Below are positions 25,501-33,336 of a stretch of DNA of 38,589 nt, one piece after another. The translations under genes and the position numbers were made by a program. The first letter of the stretch is position 1, and the number at the start of each line of letters is the position of its first letter. The notes below the pieces were generated by a model, which was not told the DNA's origin, searched no databases, and saw only the letters and a program-made list of their open reading frames with translations. The stretch comes from Clostridiales bacterium (GTDB lineage: Bacteria > Bacillota > Clostridia > Oscillospirales > CAG-272): the NCBI GenBank assembly GCA_012522015.1, contig JAAYLD010000095.1:1-38589 (forward strand), read 5' to 3'.

Positions 25501-25590
25501 CAAAGGGGCATGGCCTCTTTGGTGGGGTTTCCAAGGGGCGAAACCCCTTGGTGTATCATTGCAAAAAAGCCAAGCAAATAGCTTGGCTTT
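25501..25590. repeat. dispersed palindromic repeat, copy 2
   Basis: Same three hairpins as at 22317-22405: CAAAGGGGCATGGCC, GGGGTTTCCAAGGGG and the AAGCCAAGC stem, differing at a handful of bases in loops and one stem base (C to T). Lies directly after jag. Between the copies the spacer of the last two hairpins has diverged most. Confidence 0.85.
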
Positions 25591-25592
25591 TT
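25563..25592. terminator. bidirectional terminator of the jag operon (part of the dispersed repeat)
   Basis: A6, then GCCAAGC/GCTTGGC stem, then T5; works for rpmH-...-jag on the minus strand, starting 23 bases after the jag stop, and equally on the plus strand. Confidence 0.85.
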
Positions 25593-25614
25593 GATTTTTC
25601 GCTATTTATTGCTG

Positions 25615-26283
25615 TCACACAGCGGGTTTGTCACCACGGTCGAGGGTAATGACGATTTTACGATCGCTATCGACGCCTATGGAATGCGTTGAGACGCCGT
25701 CGATGCCTTGTATTTCGGAGTGGATGATTCTACGTTCGTAAGGGTTCATCGGCTCAAGGGTGATGCTTCTCTTGTATTTGAGGACTCGAGCCGCCATTCT
25801 GCGGGCAAGGGCGCGAAGCGTTTCCTCGCGCTTCTTTCTGTAGTTCTCAACGTCGATTATCACTTTGATGTGCTGCTTCTTTGTGCCATCCTCCTCGACC
25901 GGCGCGCGTCTGTTGGCGGCGAGGTTCGCTATATACTGAAGGGCGTCGAGCGTTTCGCCGTGGTGACCGATGAGAACCCCGGCATCTTCGCCTGTGATTT
26001 CAATCTTGCGCTCGCCTTCTTCGCCATATGAAGCGACGGCTGATGCCTTAAGGCCGATTGAGCGTATAAGCATATTTACAAGCTCAAGAGCAGGATCTTC
26101 ATCTGGAATTGTATAAATAACTTTAATTTTTGCTGGTGAGCTACCTATGCCAAGTATGCCTTTTTTGGGGAACTCAAGAATTTCGTATTCAATGTTTTCG
26201 TTCATTCTTTCGCCGAGCTGTTCTGCGGCGGAGGCCATAGCCTCATCAATTGACTTTCCCGTTACGATAAGTTCTTTTTTCAT
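25615..26283 (-). CDS. jag: RNA-binding protein Jag/KhpB (SpoIIIJ-associated)
   Basis: 222 residues with the full three-part layout: Jag-N domain (1-~50; ELIVTGKSIDEAMASAAEQL, FPKKGILGIGSSPAKIKV), KH domain (~75-155; GEDAGVLIGHHGETLDALQY) and R3H domain (~160-222; RMAARVLKYKRSITLEPM, NPYERRIIHSEIQ). It binds RNA, works with KhpA in other Firmicutes and affects cell wall synthesis and sporulation. It is the last gene of the rpmH-rnpA-yidD-yidC-jag run, 23 bases after yidC. The genes mnmE, mnmG and rsmG that usually follow are not here. Confidence 0.94.
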   Translation of the reverse strand: MKKELIVTGKSIDEAMASAAEQLGERMNENIEYEILEFPKKGILGIGSSPAKIKVIYTIPDEDPALELVNMLIRSIGLKASAVASYGEEGERKIEITGEDAGVLIGHHGETLDALQYIANLAANRRAPVEEDGTKKQHIKVIIDVENYRKKREETLRALARRMAARVLKYKRSITLEPMNPYERRIIHSEIQGIDGVSTHSIGVDSDRKIVITLDRGDKPAV

Positions 26284-26306
26284 TACGGTAAGCGCTCCGT
26301 TTTAAA

Positions 26307-27728
26307 TTATTCTCCGGAGCCGTCCTCCTCTCCAGAGGAGCTACCGCTTTTTTTACTTGTGGTGCTACTGTCGGAACGATCACTCTTGAGCGGTGCTGCC
26401 TCGATGATGGACGGCTTATTCTTATTCTGTTCCTTTTTACCAGTATTAACTGCGGCGGGGATTGCGGTTTCTTGATCGTCGTCATCCTCGTCTATCCTAT
26501 GGAGAGAGCGTACCTTTGGCCTATTAGGATTGGCAGTACCTTTCGCTGCGGGGCGCTTTTTGCCAAGATATTCGCGTTCTGCTGCCTTAAGCTCTTCCTC
26601 GGTGAAATGAGGAAGCGGATAAATTTTCGCGAGGGCTACTTGTTGTATGAGCGCAAGAATATTGCGGTATATCCAGTAAAGGCCGATAGCAGCCGGTACG
26701 ATGTACGCAAAATAAACGCTCATCAGGGGCATCATCCACTCCATGATTTTCATAGAAGATTGAGCGGAATCGTCTGTATCAGGTCTGTAAGTGAACTTTT
26801 TTGTTATCTTCTGAGACACAAGTATAACGACAAACGTCAGCACTGGAATTAGCATAATCCAGCTCAAAAACGCCTTGCTGCTCGGTGCCGCCGAAAGGTC
26901 GATAGCCCCATTGAACATCGTTAAGTCAGGCATTCCTGCAATATCGGAAGCTGAAAGGGTTGGAATTGACGGGATGTTTGTTATTGAGTGTTCCTTAACA
27001 TAAGAGATAATATTGATTTCTTCGTATCCTACGGTTAGAGTGACGCCTGCTGATTTTATAAAAGCCTTAAGTGCTGCAATAGTTGATGCGCTGAAGCGGC
27101 AGATATAAGTCAGCGGATTCTTTACGACGGCGAAAAGAGCAAAGATGATCGGAAGCTGCACAAGGAGAGGCAGACATCCGCCGGCAGGGTTGAAATGCTC
27201 CTCCTGATAGAGAGCCAATATCTCTTCATTGACCTTCCGCTTCGTTACGGGATCGTTACGCCCGGCATATTTTTTGCGTATCGCAAGCTCCTTCGGACGA
27301 AGACGAGCTTGTGTTATATTGTTCTTTTGCTGCTTGATACCGAGCGGCAAAAGAAACAGCTGCATGATAATAGCAAATAGAAGAAGGGCAAGCGCATAGT
27401 TACCTGTAATAGAGTAGCATATACGAATGATGAAACCCATCGGAATAAGGAGAATGTCCGTCAACTTAAAAGGACGGCCGGAATCTTCCTCAAGATCGAT
27501 GATATCCGTTTCTGTGCCTGTGCCCGTATCAGTGCCTGTATTTGTTTCGCTGTCGATTGCCGTATCTGCCCCTGTTGTATTGCTGGTGTTATCGCTTGTG
27601 ATAATCCCATCGTTTTCCGCAGAAATTATAACTGCAAAAGATAAGGCAATGAGCGAAATAGTAGCAGTGATTGTAATCAGCTTATAAAATAAAGCAAAAA
27701 GCGCTGTATTTTTCCTTTTAATACGCAT
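26307..27728 (-). CDS. yidC: YidC/Oxa1/SpoIIIJ membrane protein insertase
   Basis: 473 residues, long for a Gram-positive YidC (about 260-290). An N-terminal membrane helix or signal (FALFYKLITITATISLIALS) is followed by a Thr/Asp/Gly-rich exported stretch (~40-85), then the conserved core: NYALALLLFAIIMQLFLLPL, the coupling region QQKNNITQARLRPKELAIRK, HFNPAGGCLPLLVQLPIIFA, a long extracytoplasmic insert of about 100 residues and the last membrane helices with MEWMMPLMSVYFAYIVPAAI and GLYWIYRN. The tail of ~100 residues is charged, with Ser/Lys and acidic runs, of the kind that can bind ribosomes. It inserts membrane proteins alone or with SecYEG. ATG at 27728 with AAAGG just upstream. Confidence 0.93.
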   Translation of the reverse strand: MRIKRKNTALFALFYKLITITATISLIALSFAVIISAENDGIITSDNTSNTTGADTAIDSETNTGTDTGTGTETDIIDLEEDSGRPFKLTDILLIPMGFIIRICYSITGNYALALLLFAIIMQLFLLPLGIKQQKNNITQARLRPKELAIRKKYAGRNDPVTKRKVNEEILALYQEEHFNPAGGCLPLLVQLPIIFALFAVVKNPLTYICRFSASTIAALKAFIKSAGVTLTVGYEEINIISYVKEHSITNIPSIPTLSASDIAGMPDLTMFNGAIDLSAAPSSKAFLSWIMLIPVLTFVVILVSQKITKKFTYRPDTDDSAQSSMKIMEWMMPLMSVYFAYIVPAAIGLYWIYRNILALIQQVALAKIYPLPHFTEEELKAAEREYLGKKRPAAKGTANPNRPKVRSLHRIDEDDDDQETAIPAAVNTGKKEQNKNKPSIIEAAPLKSDRSDSSTTSKKSGSSSGEEDGSGE

Positions 27729-27988
27729 CCTTTTTCCTTTACCGACGGAAATTGAGTGTCGGTGTCTTCTCTTTGATGTTATTGTTGATTGTTAACCTTT
27801 GACGTAGCAGAGCCGTCACTTCTCCGCGGCCTTCGTTTCATGACCCCCGGGCCGCCGCGTTCACCGGGGGAACGGGTATGTTTATCTCTTTTGTGAGTTA
27901 TCGTTTATAAAATGTATTATGCGCCATACCCGTACGAATTAAATACCTTTGGGTTTAGTATGCTCCAGCCTCAGTTTTCATGTCTTGC
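27729..27988 (-). other. 260-bp structured spacer between yidD and yidC
   Basis: Unusual in an otherwise tight operon. It contains the GC stem CCCCCGG/CCGGGGG (about 27843-27869), a longer pairing ACGGGTATG with CATACCCGT (about 27873-27932), and ACCGAC/GTCGGT just before yidC. A 20-codon frame at 27779-27841 (MKRRPRRSDGSATSKVNNQQ) has GGGGG before its ATG. It could be a leader that controls yidC; no known riboswitch is recognised. Confidence 0.4.
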
Positions 27989-28270
27989 TTACTTATCAGA
28001 TTGCCTGCTTATGTCATCATTCAGCCTTTCGGTTTTATCGCCACTTTTACTTTTTTTCTCGGGAACGGGGTCAACTCCACCTTTACAAAAGGGATTGCAT
28101 CGTAATATACGCCAGATGGCAAGAAACATCCCGAGGAAAAATCCACGTTTTTCAATTGCTTCTATCGCATATTCGGAACATGTTGGCACGAAGCGGCAAC
28201 TCGGCCTTAACTTAAGCGGCGATATATAGCGCTGATAAAGGCGTATTAAGCAAACGGCAAGCCTTTTCAT
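27989..28270 (-). CDS. yidD: membrane protein insertion efficiency factor YidD
   Basis: 93 residues. Contains the conserved YidD block [52 protein letters not shown] and DPVPEK, with the three family Cys residues. A small membrane-associated protein thought to help YidC-dependent insertion. Start overlaps the rnpA stop by 4 bases (ATGA). The C-terminal tail is charged. Confidence 0.95.
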   Translation of the reverse strand: MKRLAVCLIRLYQRYISPLKLRPSCRFVPTCSEYAIEAIEKRGFFLGMFLAIWRILRCNPFCKGGVDPVPEKKSKSGDKTERLNDDISRQSDK

Positions 28271-28806
28271 TGCTGCATTGCACTGCTGGCGACATCAGCG
28301 TCATCAGTTCCCTCGGCGCCTTTCGTGTTTTCAGAGCTGTTGTCGCCAAGGGTGCCTGTAATGCCCCCGTCTTTTAGAAAGGGCGCGTCTTCGTCTGCTT
28401 TATCGTGCATATTTTCACTGATTCTGCCGTCGGCGTCAGAAGAAAGAGTTTCGCTGCGCAAAAGAAGCCCAAGAGCATCAAGCGATATAGCAAGATCGGC
28501 CGCCACTACGGGAGTTTTTGCCTTTGCTGCAGCGTCACGGGCAACGATAATAATGATAAAACCACCCTTGACGCCATATTTGGTGTCGACGGCGCGATAA
28601 GCCTCGCGAAGCACGCGCTTAATCCTGTTTCGTATGACAGCTCCGCCGCGTTTCTTTGTGACAGTCAACCCAAGCCTGCTTACCGCCGTGTTTTTTGGGT
28701 ATCTGTCATGCAACGCGTAAACAACGGCGTAATGTCCGGTGTGTTTTTTGCCTTTTGTGTAAGCGGCGGAGAAAAGTTTATTCTCGCATACCGCGGGGTA
28801 TTTCAT
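28267..28806 (-). CDS. rnpA: ribonuclease P protein component with acidic C-terminal extension
   Basis: 179 residues against the usual 110-125. The core has the RnpA hallmarks: [40 protein letters not shown] and the RNR box running into RVLREAYR, then [12 protein letters not shown] and [12 protein letters not shown]. It binds the RNA subunit and assists 5' maturation of tRNA. From about residue 120 there is an extra acidic, Asp/Glu/Gly/Ser-rich tail of ~60 residues, likely disordered. The gene sits between rpmH and yidD in the classic order, with a 140-bp gap to rpmH that contains a GC-rich hairpin. Confidence 0.94.
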   Translation of the reverse strand: MKYPAVCENKLFSAAYTKGKKHTGHYAVVYALHDRYPKNTAVSRLGLTVTKKRGGAVIRNRIKRVLREAYRAVDTKYGVKGGFIIIIVARDAAAKAKTPVVAADLAISLDALGLLLRSETLSSDADGRISENMHDKADEDAPFLKDGGITGTLGDNSSENTKGAEGTDDADVASSAMQQ

Positions 28807-28946
28807 ATCCGGCCTCTTTTTTCTTTAATCCGCTTATTTAATGCTGTGTTTCTATGCCGTAATAAAACCGAAAACCCTCCTTCCAGCCAGCGGCAACCTA
28901 TTGCCGATCGGGCGGCGGCGGGTCTTTTTAAATCTTATCGGTTTAA

Positions 28947-29081
28947 TCAATAGGAGAGCCGGGTTCTCCCTTTTGCGCGTCTTCTCTTGAGCACTTTGCG
29001 TCCACTTGCCGTGCTCATTCTCTTCATGAAGCCATGCTCCCTCTGCCGCTGGAGTTTTTTCGGCTGGTATGTTCTTTTCAT
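28947..29081 (-). CDS. rpmH: 50S ribosomal protein L34
   Basis: 44 residues, [20 protein letters not shown] followed by [19 protein letters not shown] and TRLSY. This is an unmistakable, full-length L34 of the large ribosomal subunit. GGAGGAGG lies about 9 bases before the ATG. First gene of the rpmH-rnpA-yidD-yidC-jag unit, with a near-consensus promoter about 100 bases upstream. In most Bacillota dnaA and oriC lie just upstream; here hppA does. Confidence 0.97.
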   Translation of the reverse strand: MKRTYQPKKLQRQREHGFMKRMSTASGRKVLKRRRAKGRTRLSY

Positions 29082-29178
29082 CTCGCTGCACCTCCTCCGT
29101 AAAAAATCCGGCGGTGCGCTTTACTTCTTGCAAGCGCAAAAAAACAGCTCACCCCGGGCGTGCATAACGACATCATTT

Positions 29179-29208
29179 ATTATACACGGACTTTTTCTTT
29201 ATTGTCAA
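29179..29208 (-). promoter_or_regulatory. promoter of the rpmH operon
   Basis: Minus strand TTGACA (29208-29203), 18 bases, TATAAT (29184-29179). Both hexamers are perfect; start of transcription near 29172. Confidence 0.82.
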
Positions 29209-29659
29209 GTGCTATTTAGTATAGTGTATGATAGTTTGTTTTATGTTAGTCTTTTCTGTCTGTATCAATTCTGTTAGAGTGTTGTTTTCACAAAGTATTA
29301 TTTTAAAATGTATAAGTTTTTACGCTAAATCGCTTTGTGTGCTCCGAAAAAGATAGTATTTTCAAAGTGAAGAAAAAAGCATTGTTCTTTTTTACAGTTC
29401 TCTATGCGTTTACCCTGAATCCTACTTATTTATAATTTATCTATTTGCCCACGCTATGATGTAAGATGACGGTAAAAATCTCTGAGCGCGGATTCTATTA
29501 AGCTAATATGTTGTGTTATGCAAAAATTTTATATTAATTGTGGTTGTTAATTTTTATATGCTTGAAAATAATTAAATAGAGGTGTAGAATAATACCTAAT
29601 GTTTATAATTGGACTGATGTTTTTGTTTTAAAAAATATAATTATAACAATGTATAAATG
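29209..29659. other. AT-rich 450-bp divergent spacer, no gene seen
   Basis: Lies between the rpmH and hppA promoters. Strongly AT-rich with no supported ORF. Only near-matches to DnaA boxes (for example TTATGCAAA at about 29516) are seen, none exact, so it cannot be called an origin. Confidence 0.5.
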
Positions 29660-29688
29660 TTGACATAGGTAAGTGCCCGTGGTATTAT
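29660..29688 (+). promoter_or_regulatory. promoter of hppA
   Basis: TTGACA (29660-29665), 17 bases, TATTAT (29683-29688). The leader to the hppA ATG is about 80 bases, with AAGGAG 10 bases before the start. Confidence 0.78.
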
Positions 29689-29776
29689 TGTCGGGGCGGA
29701 CGGAGAGTTTCCCACAACAGGTATTATATTTGATCCTTTGTATTGTGCAATTTAATATTTAAGGAGAATAAAATAT

Positions 29777-31870
29777 ATGAGCCCATCACAGACAAGTGTT
29801 TACGCACTCTCATTCATTGTCGTTGTCGCAGCCTTTCTGTTTGCGTGGTATCTTTACTTCTGGGTAAAGAAGCATAAAACCGAAAACGAAAGAATCCGCG
29901 AGGTAGCCGATTTTATTAAATCAGGTGCGAACACCTTTATACGCAAGGAATATAAAATCCTTGCAATTTTTGCTGGTATAGCGGCAATAATCATCTTAGT
30001 TTTGCTACCTGAGCCCATCTGGCAAACCGACAACATACTGTCTAACGTCTCGATGGCAGTGGCCTATATTTTCGGTACTGTGCTTTCCGCCGTTGCCGGG
30101 AAAATGGGTATTGTCGTCGCAACTCTCTCAAACTCACGTGCGGCTGAAGCAACAAAAAAGGGCATCAAACCAGCATTTATGATTGGATTCCGCGGCGGCG
30201 CCGTAATGGGTCTTGCCGTTGTCGGCTTCTGCCTTTTCGGTGTTGCTGCCGTTCTCCTTATATTCGGCGACGCGTCAATCCTTCTTGGCTTCTCGTTTGG
30301 AGCAAGCTCTCTCGCTCTCTTTGCTAAAGCTGGAGGCGGTATTTTTACTAAAACAGCTGACGTCAGTGCCGACCTCACCGGTAAGGTTGAGCTTGGCATA
30401 CCAGAGGACGACCCGCGCAACCCCGCCGTTATAGCCGACAACGTCGGTGATAACGTAGGTGACGTTGCCGGCATGGGAGCCGACCTCTTTGACTCGAACG
30501 TGGCTTCGATGGCAGCGGCGATAGTCATTGCACAGGCGCTTGACAGCAACGGATCATTCATAAATCAGGCAATGGTACTTGTCTATGCTGCTATAGGTCT
30601 TTTCGCATCAATATTAGGTATCGCAACAGGGCGTATCGGCAAGCATGGCTCGCCGTCAAGAGCGCTCAACTCCTCGACTTATGTCACGACAGGAATTTAT
30701 CTCGTCTTAACCGCTATCGCTACGTATCTTTTCGATGGCTTCGAATGGCGTATATGGGGCGCTTCCGTCGTCGGCCTGCTTGTAGGTACGATTATAGGCA
30801 TAACAACCGACTACTTCACGGACGATACAAAGCCGATAGTACGGCGCGTAGCTGCTGCTTCTAAGTCAGGTCCTGCCTTTACAATTCTTTCAGGCATATC
30901 ATATGGTTTCATTTCATCGTTCCCGTCGATGATAGGCATTGCTATCTCAGCACTTGCCGCATATAAGCTTTGCGATCCGCTTGGCGAAGGCTATGCCATG
31001 TTCGGTATTGCTATGTCTGCTGTCGGAATGCTGTCCATCGTCGGCATGATCATATCAAACGATGCATACGGTCCGATTGTCGACAATGCAAGAGGTCTTG
31101 CTGAAATGGGCGGCCTTGGTGAGGACGCAATAAAGATAGCTGATGAGCTTGATAGCGCCGGGAATACGGTTAAAGCTGTTACGAAGGGCTTTGCTATCAG
31201 CGCAGCCGGACTTACGGTCATAAGTCTTCTTGGCGCGTATATGTCCGAGGTTAACGCAACATTAAAAGAGCTTGGCCGTGAAATTATCACAGGTTTTGAC
31301 GTAATGAATCCGAATGTATTCTTTGGTATTCTCATCGGTGCTGCCATACCGGCTGTCTTCTCTGCCATGCTGATGCTTGGTGTTGACAAAAACGCCCAGC
31401 GCATGGTAGCGGAAATACACCGCCAGTTTGATGAGATTGACGGTCTGCGCGAAGGCAAACCCGGTGTTAAGCCTGAATACAATAAGTGCATTGATATCGC
31501 AACGAGCGGTGCGCTGCGCGAGCTTATCCCTGCCGGTCTCATGGCTATTATTGTGACAATCATCGTCGGCTTTGTTGGCGGTGTTTCCGCGATAGGCGGC
31601 TATTTGCTTGGCAACATCATAAGCGGCCTGTTAATTGCTACGTTCATGTCGAACTCCGGCGGTCTGTGGGACAACTCGAAGAAATATATCGAGGCTGGTA
31701 ACGAGGGCGGCAAAGGCTCGGATGCTCACAAGGCTGCCGTTGTCGGCGACACCGTTGGCGATCCTTTCAAGGATACTGCCGGACCTTCTATCAACACGCA
31801 GATAACGGTCGTATCACTTGTCGCCTCGCTTCTTTCAGCGCTCTTTGCTTCATATTCGATTCTTGGATAA
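29777..31870 (+). CDS. hppA: membrane-bound, ion-pumping pyrophosphatase
   Basis: 697 residues, about 16 membrane segments, full length. Pyrophosphate-binding motifs: EDDPRNPAVIADNVGDNVGD with GMGADLFDS, DNARGLAEMGG, and GDTVGDPFKDTAGPSIN near the C-terminus. It hydrolyses PPi and pumps Na+ or H+ outward. At the potassium-dependence site the sequence is GNTVKAVTKG: Lys at about 466 and Thr at about 469, as in K+-independent enzymes; K+-dependent ones have Ala and Gly/Ala there. Which ion is pumped cannot be settled by reading alone, though the neighbouring Na+-pump subunit suggests Na+. Followed after 63 bases by the decarboxylase beta subunit gene. Confidence 0.95.
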   Translation: MSPSQTSVYALSFIVVVAAFLFAWYLYFWVKKHKTENERIREVADFIKSGANTFIRKEYKILAIFAGIAAIIILVLLPEPIWQTDNILSNVSMAVAYIFGTVLSAVAGKMGIVVATLSNSRAAEATKKGIKPAFMIGFRGGAVMGLAVVGFCLFGVAAVLLIFGDASILLGFSFGASSLALFAKAGGGIFTKTADVSADLTGKVELGIPEDDPRNPAVIADNVGDNVGDVAGMGADLFDSNVASMAAAIVIAQALDSNGSFINQAMVLVYAAIGLFASILGIATGRIGKHGSPSRALNSSTYVTTGIYLVLTAIATYLFDGFEWRIWGASVVGLLVGTIIGITTDYFTDDTKPIVRRVAAASKSGPAFTILSGISYGFISSFPSMIGIAISALAAYKLCDPLGEGYAMFGIAMSAVGMLSIVGMIISNDAYGPIVDNARGLAEMGGLGEDAIKIADELDSAGNTVKAVTKGFAISAAGLTVISLLGAYMSEVNATLKELGREIITGFDVMNPNVFFGILIGAAIPAVFSAMLMLGVDKNAQRMVAEIHRQFDEIDGLREGKPGVKPEYNKCIDIATSGALRELIPAGLMAIIVTIIVGFVGGVSAIGGYLLGNIISGLLIATFMSNSGGLWDNSKKYIEAGNEGGKGSDAHKAAVVGDTVGDPFKDTAGPSINTQITVVSLVASLLSALFASYSILG

Positions 31871-31880
31871 AGAAACGAGA

Positions 31881-31902
31881 TTCCCCGCCCCTTTGGCGGG
31901 AA
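31881..31902 (+). other. hairpin in the hppA-oadB spacer
   Basis: TTCCCCGCC and GGCGGGAA pair with one bulged C. No T-run follows, so it is more likely a processing or stability element than a terminator. Confidence 0.4.
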
Positions 31903-31933
31903 ACATGACTAAAATAATCGGAGCATAAAGTTA

Positions 31934-33046
31934 ATGGAAGTATTATACGAAAACCTTCTTAACATATCGTGGCAGATGGTTGTGATGTGGATAATCGGTG
32001 GAGTTCTCATCTACCTTGCCATTGCAAAGGACATGGAACCATCGCTTCTTCTGCCAATAGGTTTCGGCACGATTTTAGTTAACCTGCCGATGACGGGCGC
32101 TGTTGAGCCGCTCGGACAGCTTTTCGAAGCCGGTATAGCGACGGAGCTTTTCCCGCTGATTCTTTTCATAGGAATAGGTGCGATGTGTGATTTCAGCCCG
32201 CTGCTCTCGAATCCTAAGCTTATGCTGTTCGGTGCGGCGGCACAGTTCGGTATCTTCTTTACCCTCTGCCTCGCATCCGTTTTCTTTGATATTAGAGATG
32301 CAGCCTCGATTGCCATCATCGGTGCTGCCGATGGCCCGACATCCATTGTCGTCGCCATAAAGCTTGGCTCAAAATATCTTGGCCCGATAATGGTCGCTGC
32401 GTATTCATATATGTCACTTGTGCCGATTATTCAGCCGCCGGTAATTAAGCTTTTGACGACTAAAAAAGAGCGGCTGATACGTATGCAATACGTCGAGCGC
32501 AAAGTTTCGCGCAAAACGCGTATTTTATTCCCGATAATAATAACGGCGATAGCGGGTCTTATAGCACCGGCTTCCGTTGCACTTGTGGGCTTCTTAATGT
32601 TCGGGAATTTGATACGCGAATGCGGTGTACTTAACTCCCTCTCAGAGACGGCTCAGAAGGTACTTGCAAACCTTGTAACGATACTCCTCGGTATTACGAT
32701 AGCAGTGCGCATGCAGGCCGAAGATTTCGTTTCATATCAGACGCTTCTAATAATCGGTCTTGGCCTTGTCGCATTTATTTTCGACACTGCGGGCGGTGTC
32801 CTATTCGCCAAATTTATGAACTTATTCCTCAAGCCGGGCAAGAAGATAAATCCGATGATCGGTGCGGCAGGTATTTCTGCCTTCCCGATGTCAGGACGCG
32901 TCATTCACAAGATGGCGCTTAAAGAGGATAAGGAAAACTTCATCCTGATGCAAGCGATGGGCGTCAACGCCTCCGGACAGATAGCATCTGTTATCGCGGG
33001 CGGACTTATCTTGAGCTTCTTCTCGAACTTAATTGTAGGAGGATAA
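31934..33046 (+). CDS. Na+-translocating decarboxylase beta subunit (OadB/GcdB/MmdB family)
   Basis: 370 residues, about ten membrane segments. It has the family phrases GIGAMCDFSPLLSNPKLMLF, AAQFGIFFTL, the Asp-bearing IIGAADGPTSIVVAIKLG in the Na+ channel, YSYMSLVPIIQPPVIKLLTT, and the C-terminal GAAGISAFPMSGRVIHKMA and MGVNASGQIASVIAGG. In the complete enzyme this subunit couples decarboxylation of a biotin-bound carboxyl group to Na+ export. No alpha (carboxyltransferase) or biotin carrier gene is next to it, so those must be elsewhere or the protein works apart. GGAG lies 10 bases before the ATG. Likely in one operon with hppA and the small gene that follows. Confidence 0.93.
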   Translation: MEVLYENLLNISWQMVVMWIIGGVLIYLAIAKDMEPSLLLPIGFGTILVNLPMTGAVEPLGQLFEAGIATELFPLILFIGIGAMCDFSPLLSNPKLMLFGAAAQFGIFFTLCLASVFFDIRDAASIAIIGAADGPTSIVVAIKLGSKYLGPIMVAAYSYMSLVPIIQPPVIKLLTTKKERLIRMQYVERKVSRKTRILFPIIITAIAGLIAPASVALVGFLMFGNLIRECGVLNSLSETAQKVLANLVTILLGITIAVRMQAEDFVSYQTLLIIGLGLVAFIFDTAGGVLFAKFMNLFLKPGKKINPMIGAAGISAFPMSGRVIHKMALKEDKENFILMQAMGVNASGQIASVIAGGLILSFFSNLIVGG

Positions 33047-33050
33047 AACA

Positions 33051-33230
33051 GTGCTTAACTTTTTTGGGGGCGCTATGCTCGCTGTGGAGCCGATGAACTT
33101 TGTATATAACCTCAGATATATGGGGCTTGGAATGCTCGGCATCTTCATCGTAATGGGAGTTATAATTGGAGTTACGTTGCTGACTAACACCATCTTTTCC
33201 GGTAGAGAAAAAGAAGAGGACGACGAATAA
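33051..33230 (+). CDS. small single-pass membrane protein, gamma-subunit-like
   Basis: 59 residues with GTG start; AGGAGG lies over the end of the preceding gene, 7 bases before the GTG. Begins MLNFFGGAMLAVEPMNFVYN; residues ~22-47 (MGLGMLGIFIVMGVIIGVTL) form one membrane helix and the C-terminus is acidic (GREKEEDDE). The size, single helix and place right after the beta subunit recall the OadG-type gamma subunits that assemble decarboxylase Na+ pumps, but there is no diagnostic motif. Translation is probably coupled with the beta subunit (4-base gap). Confidence 0.7.
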   Translation: MLNFFGGAMLAVEPMNFVYNLRYMGLGMLGIFIVMGVIIGVTLLTNTIFSGREKEEDDE

Positions 33231-33250
33231 AAATATAATAAAATAATTAC

Positions 33251-33296
33251 CCCTCGTTAAAATGGTAAAGTTTTTACCATTTCAACGAGGGTTTTT
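33251..33296. terminator. terminator of the hppA operon
   Basis: CCCTCGTT-AAATGGTAAA pairs with TTTACCATTT-AACGAGGG (one interruption), then TTTTT. Convergent with the ZIP gene, which ends 40 bases further on. Confidence 0.88.
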
Positions 33297-33336
33297 ATAT
33301 AGATTTCAAATTATAGCTTTATTTCAGCGTTTTGCC

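Noticed and set aside
28852..29139. 95-codon minus-strand frame over rpmH
   Set aside because: It is an out-of-frame shadow; L34 is encoded in another frame of the same strand at 28947-29081.
29170..29660. Chromosomal origin next to rpmH
   Set aside because: Only isolated imperfect DnaA boxes (TTATACACG, TTATGCAAA) and no dnaA gene; the first one lies in the rpmH promoter -10 region.
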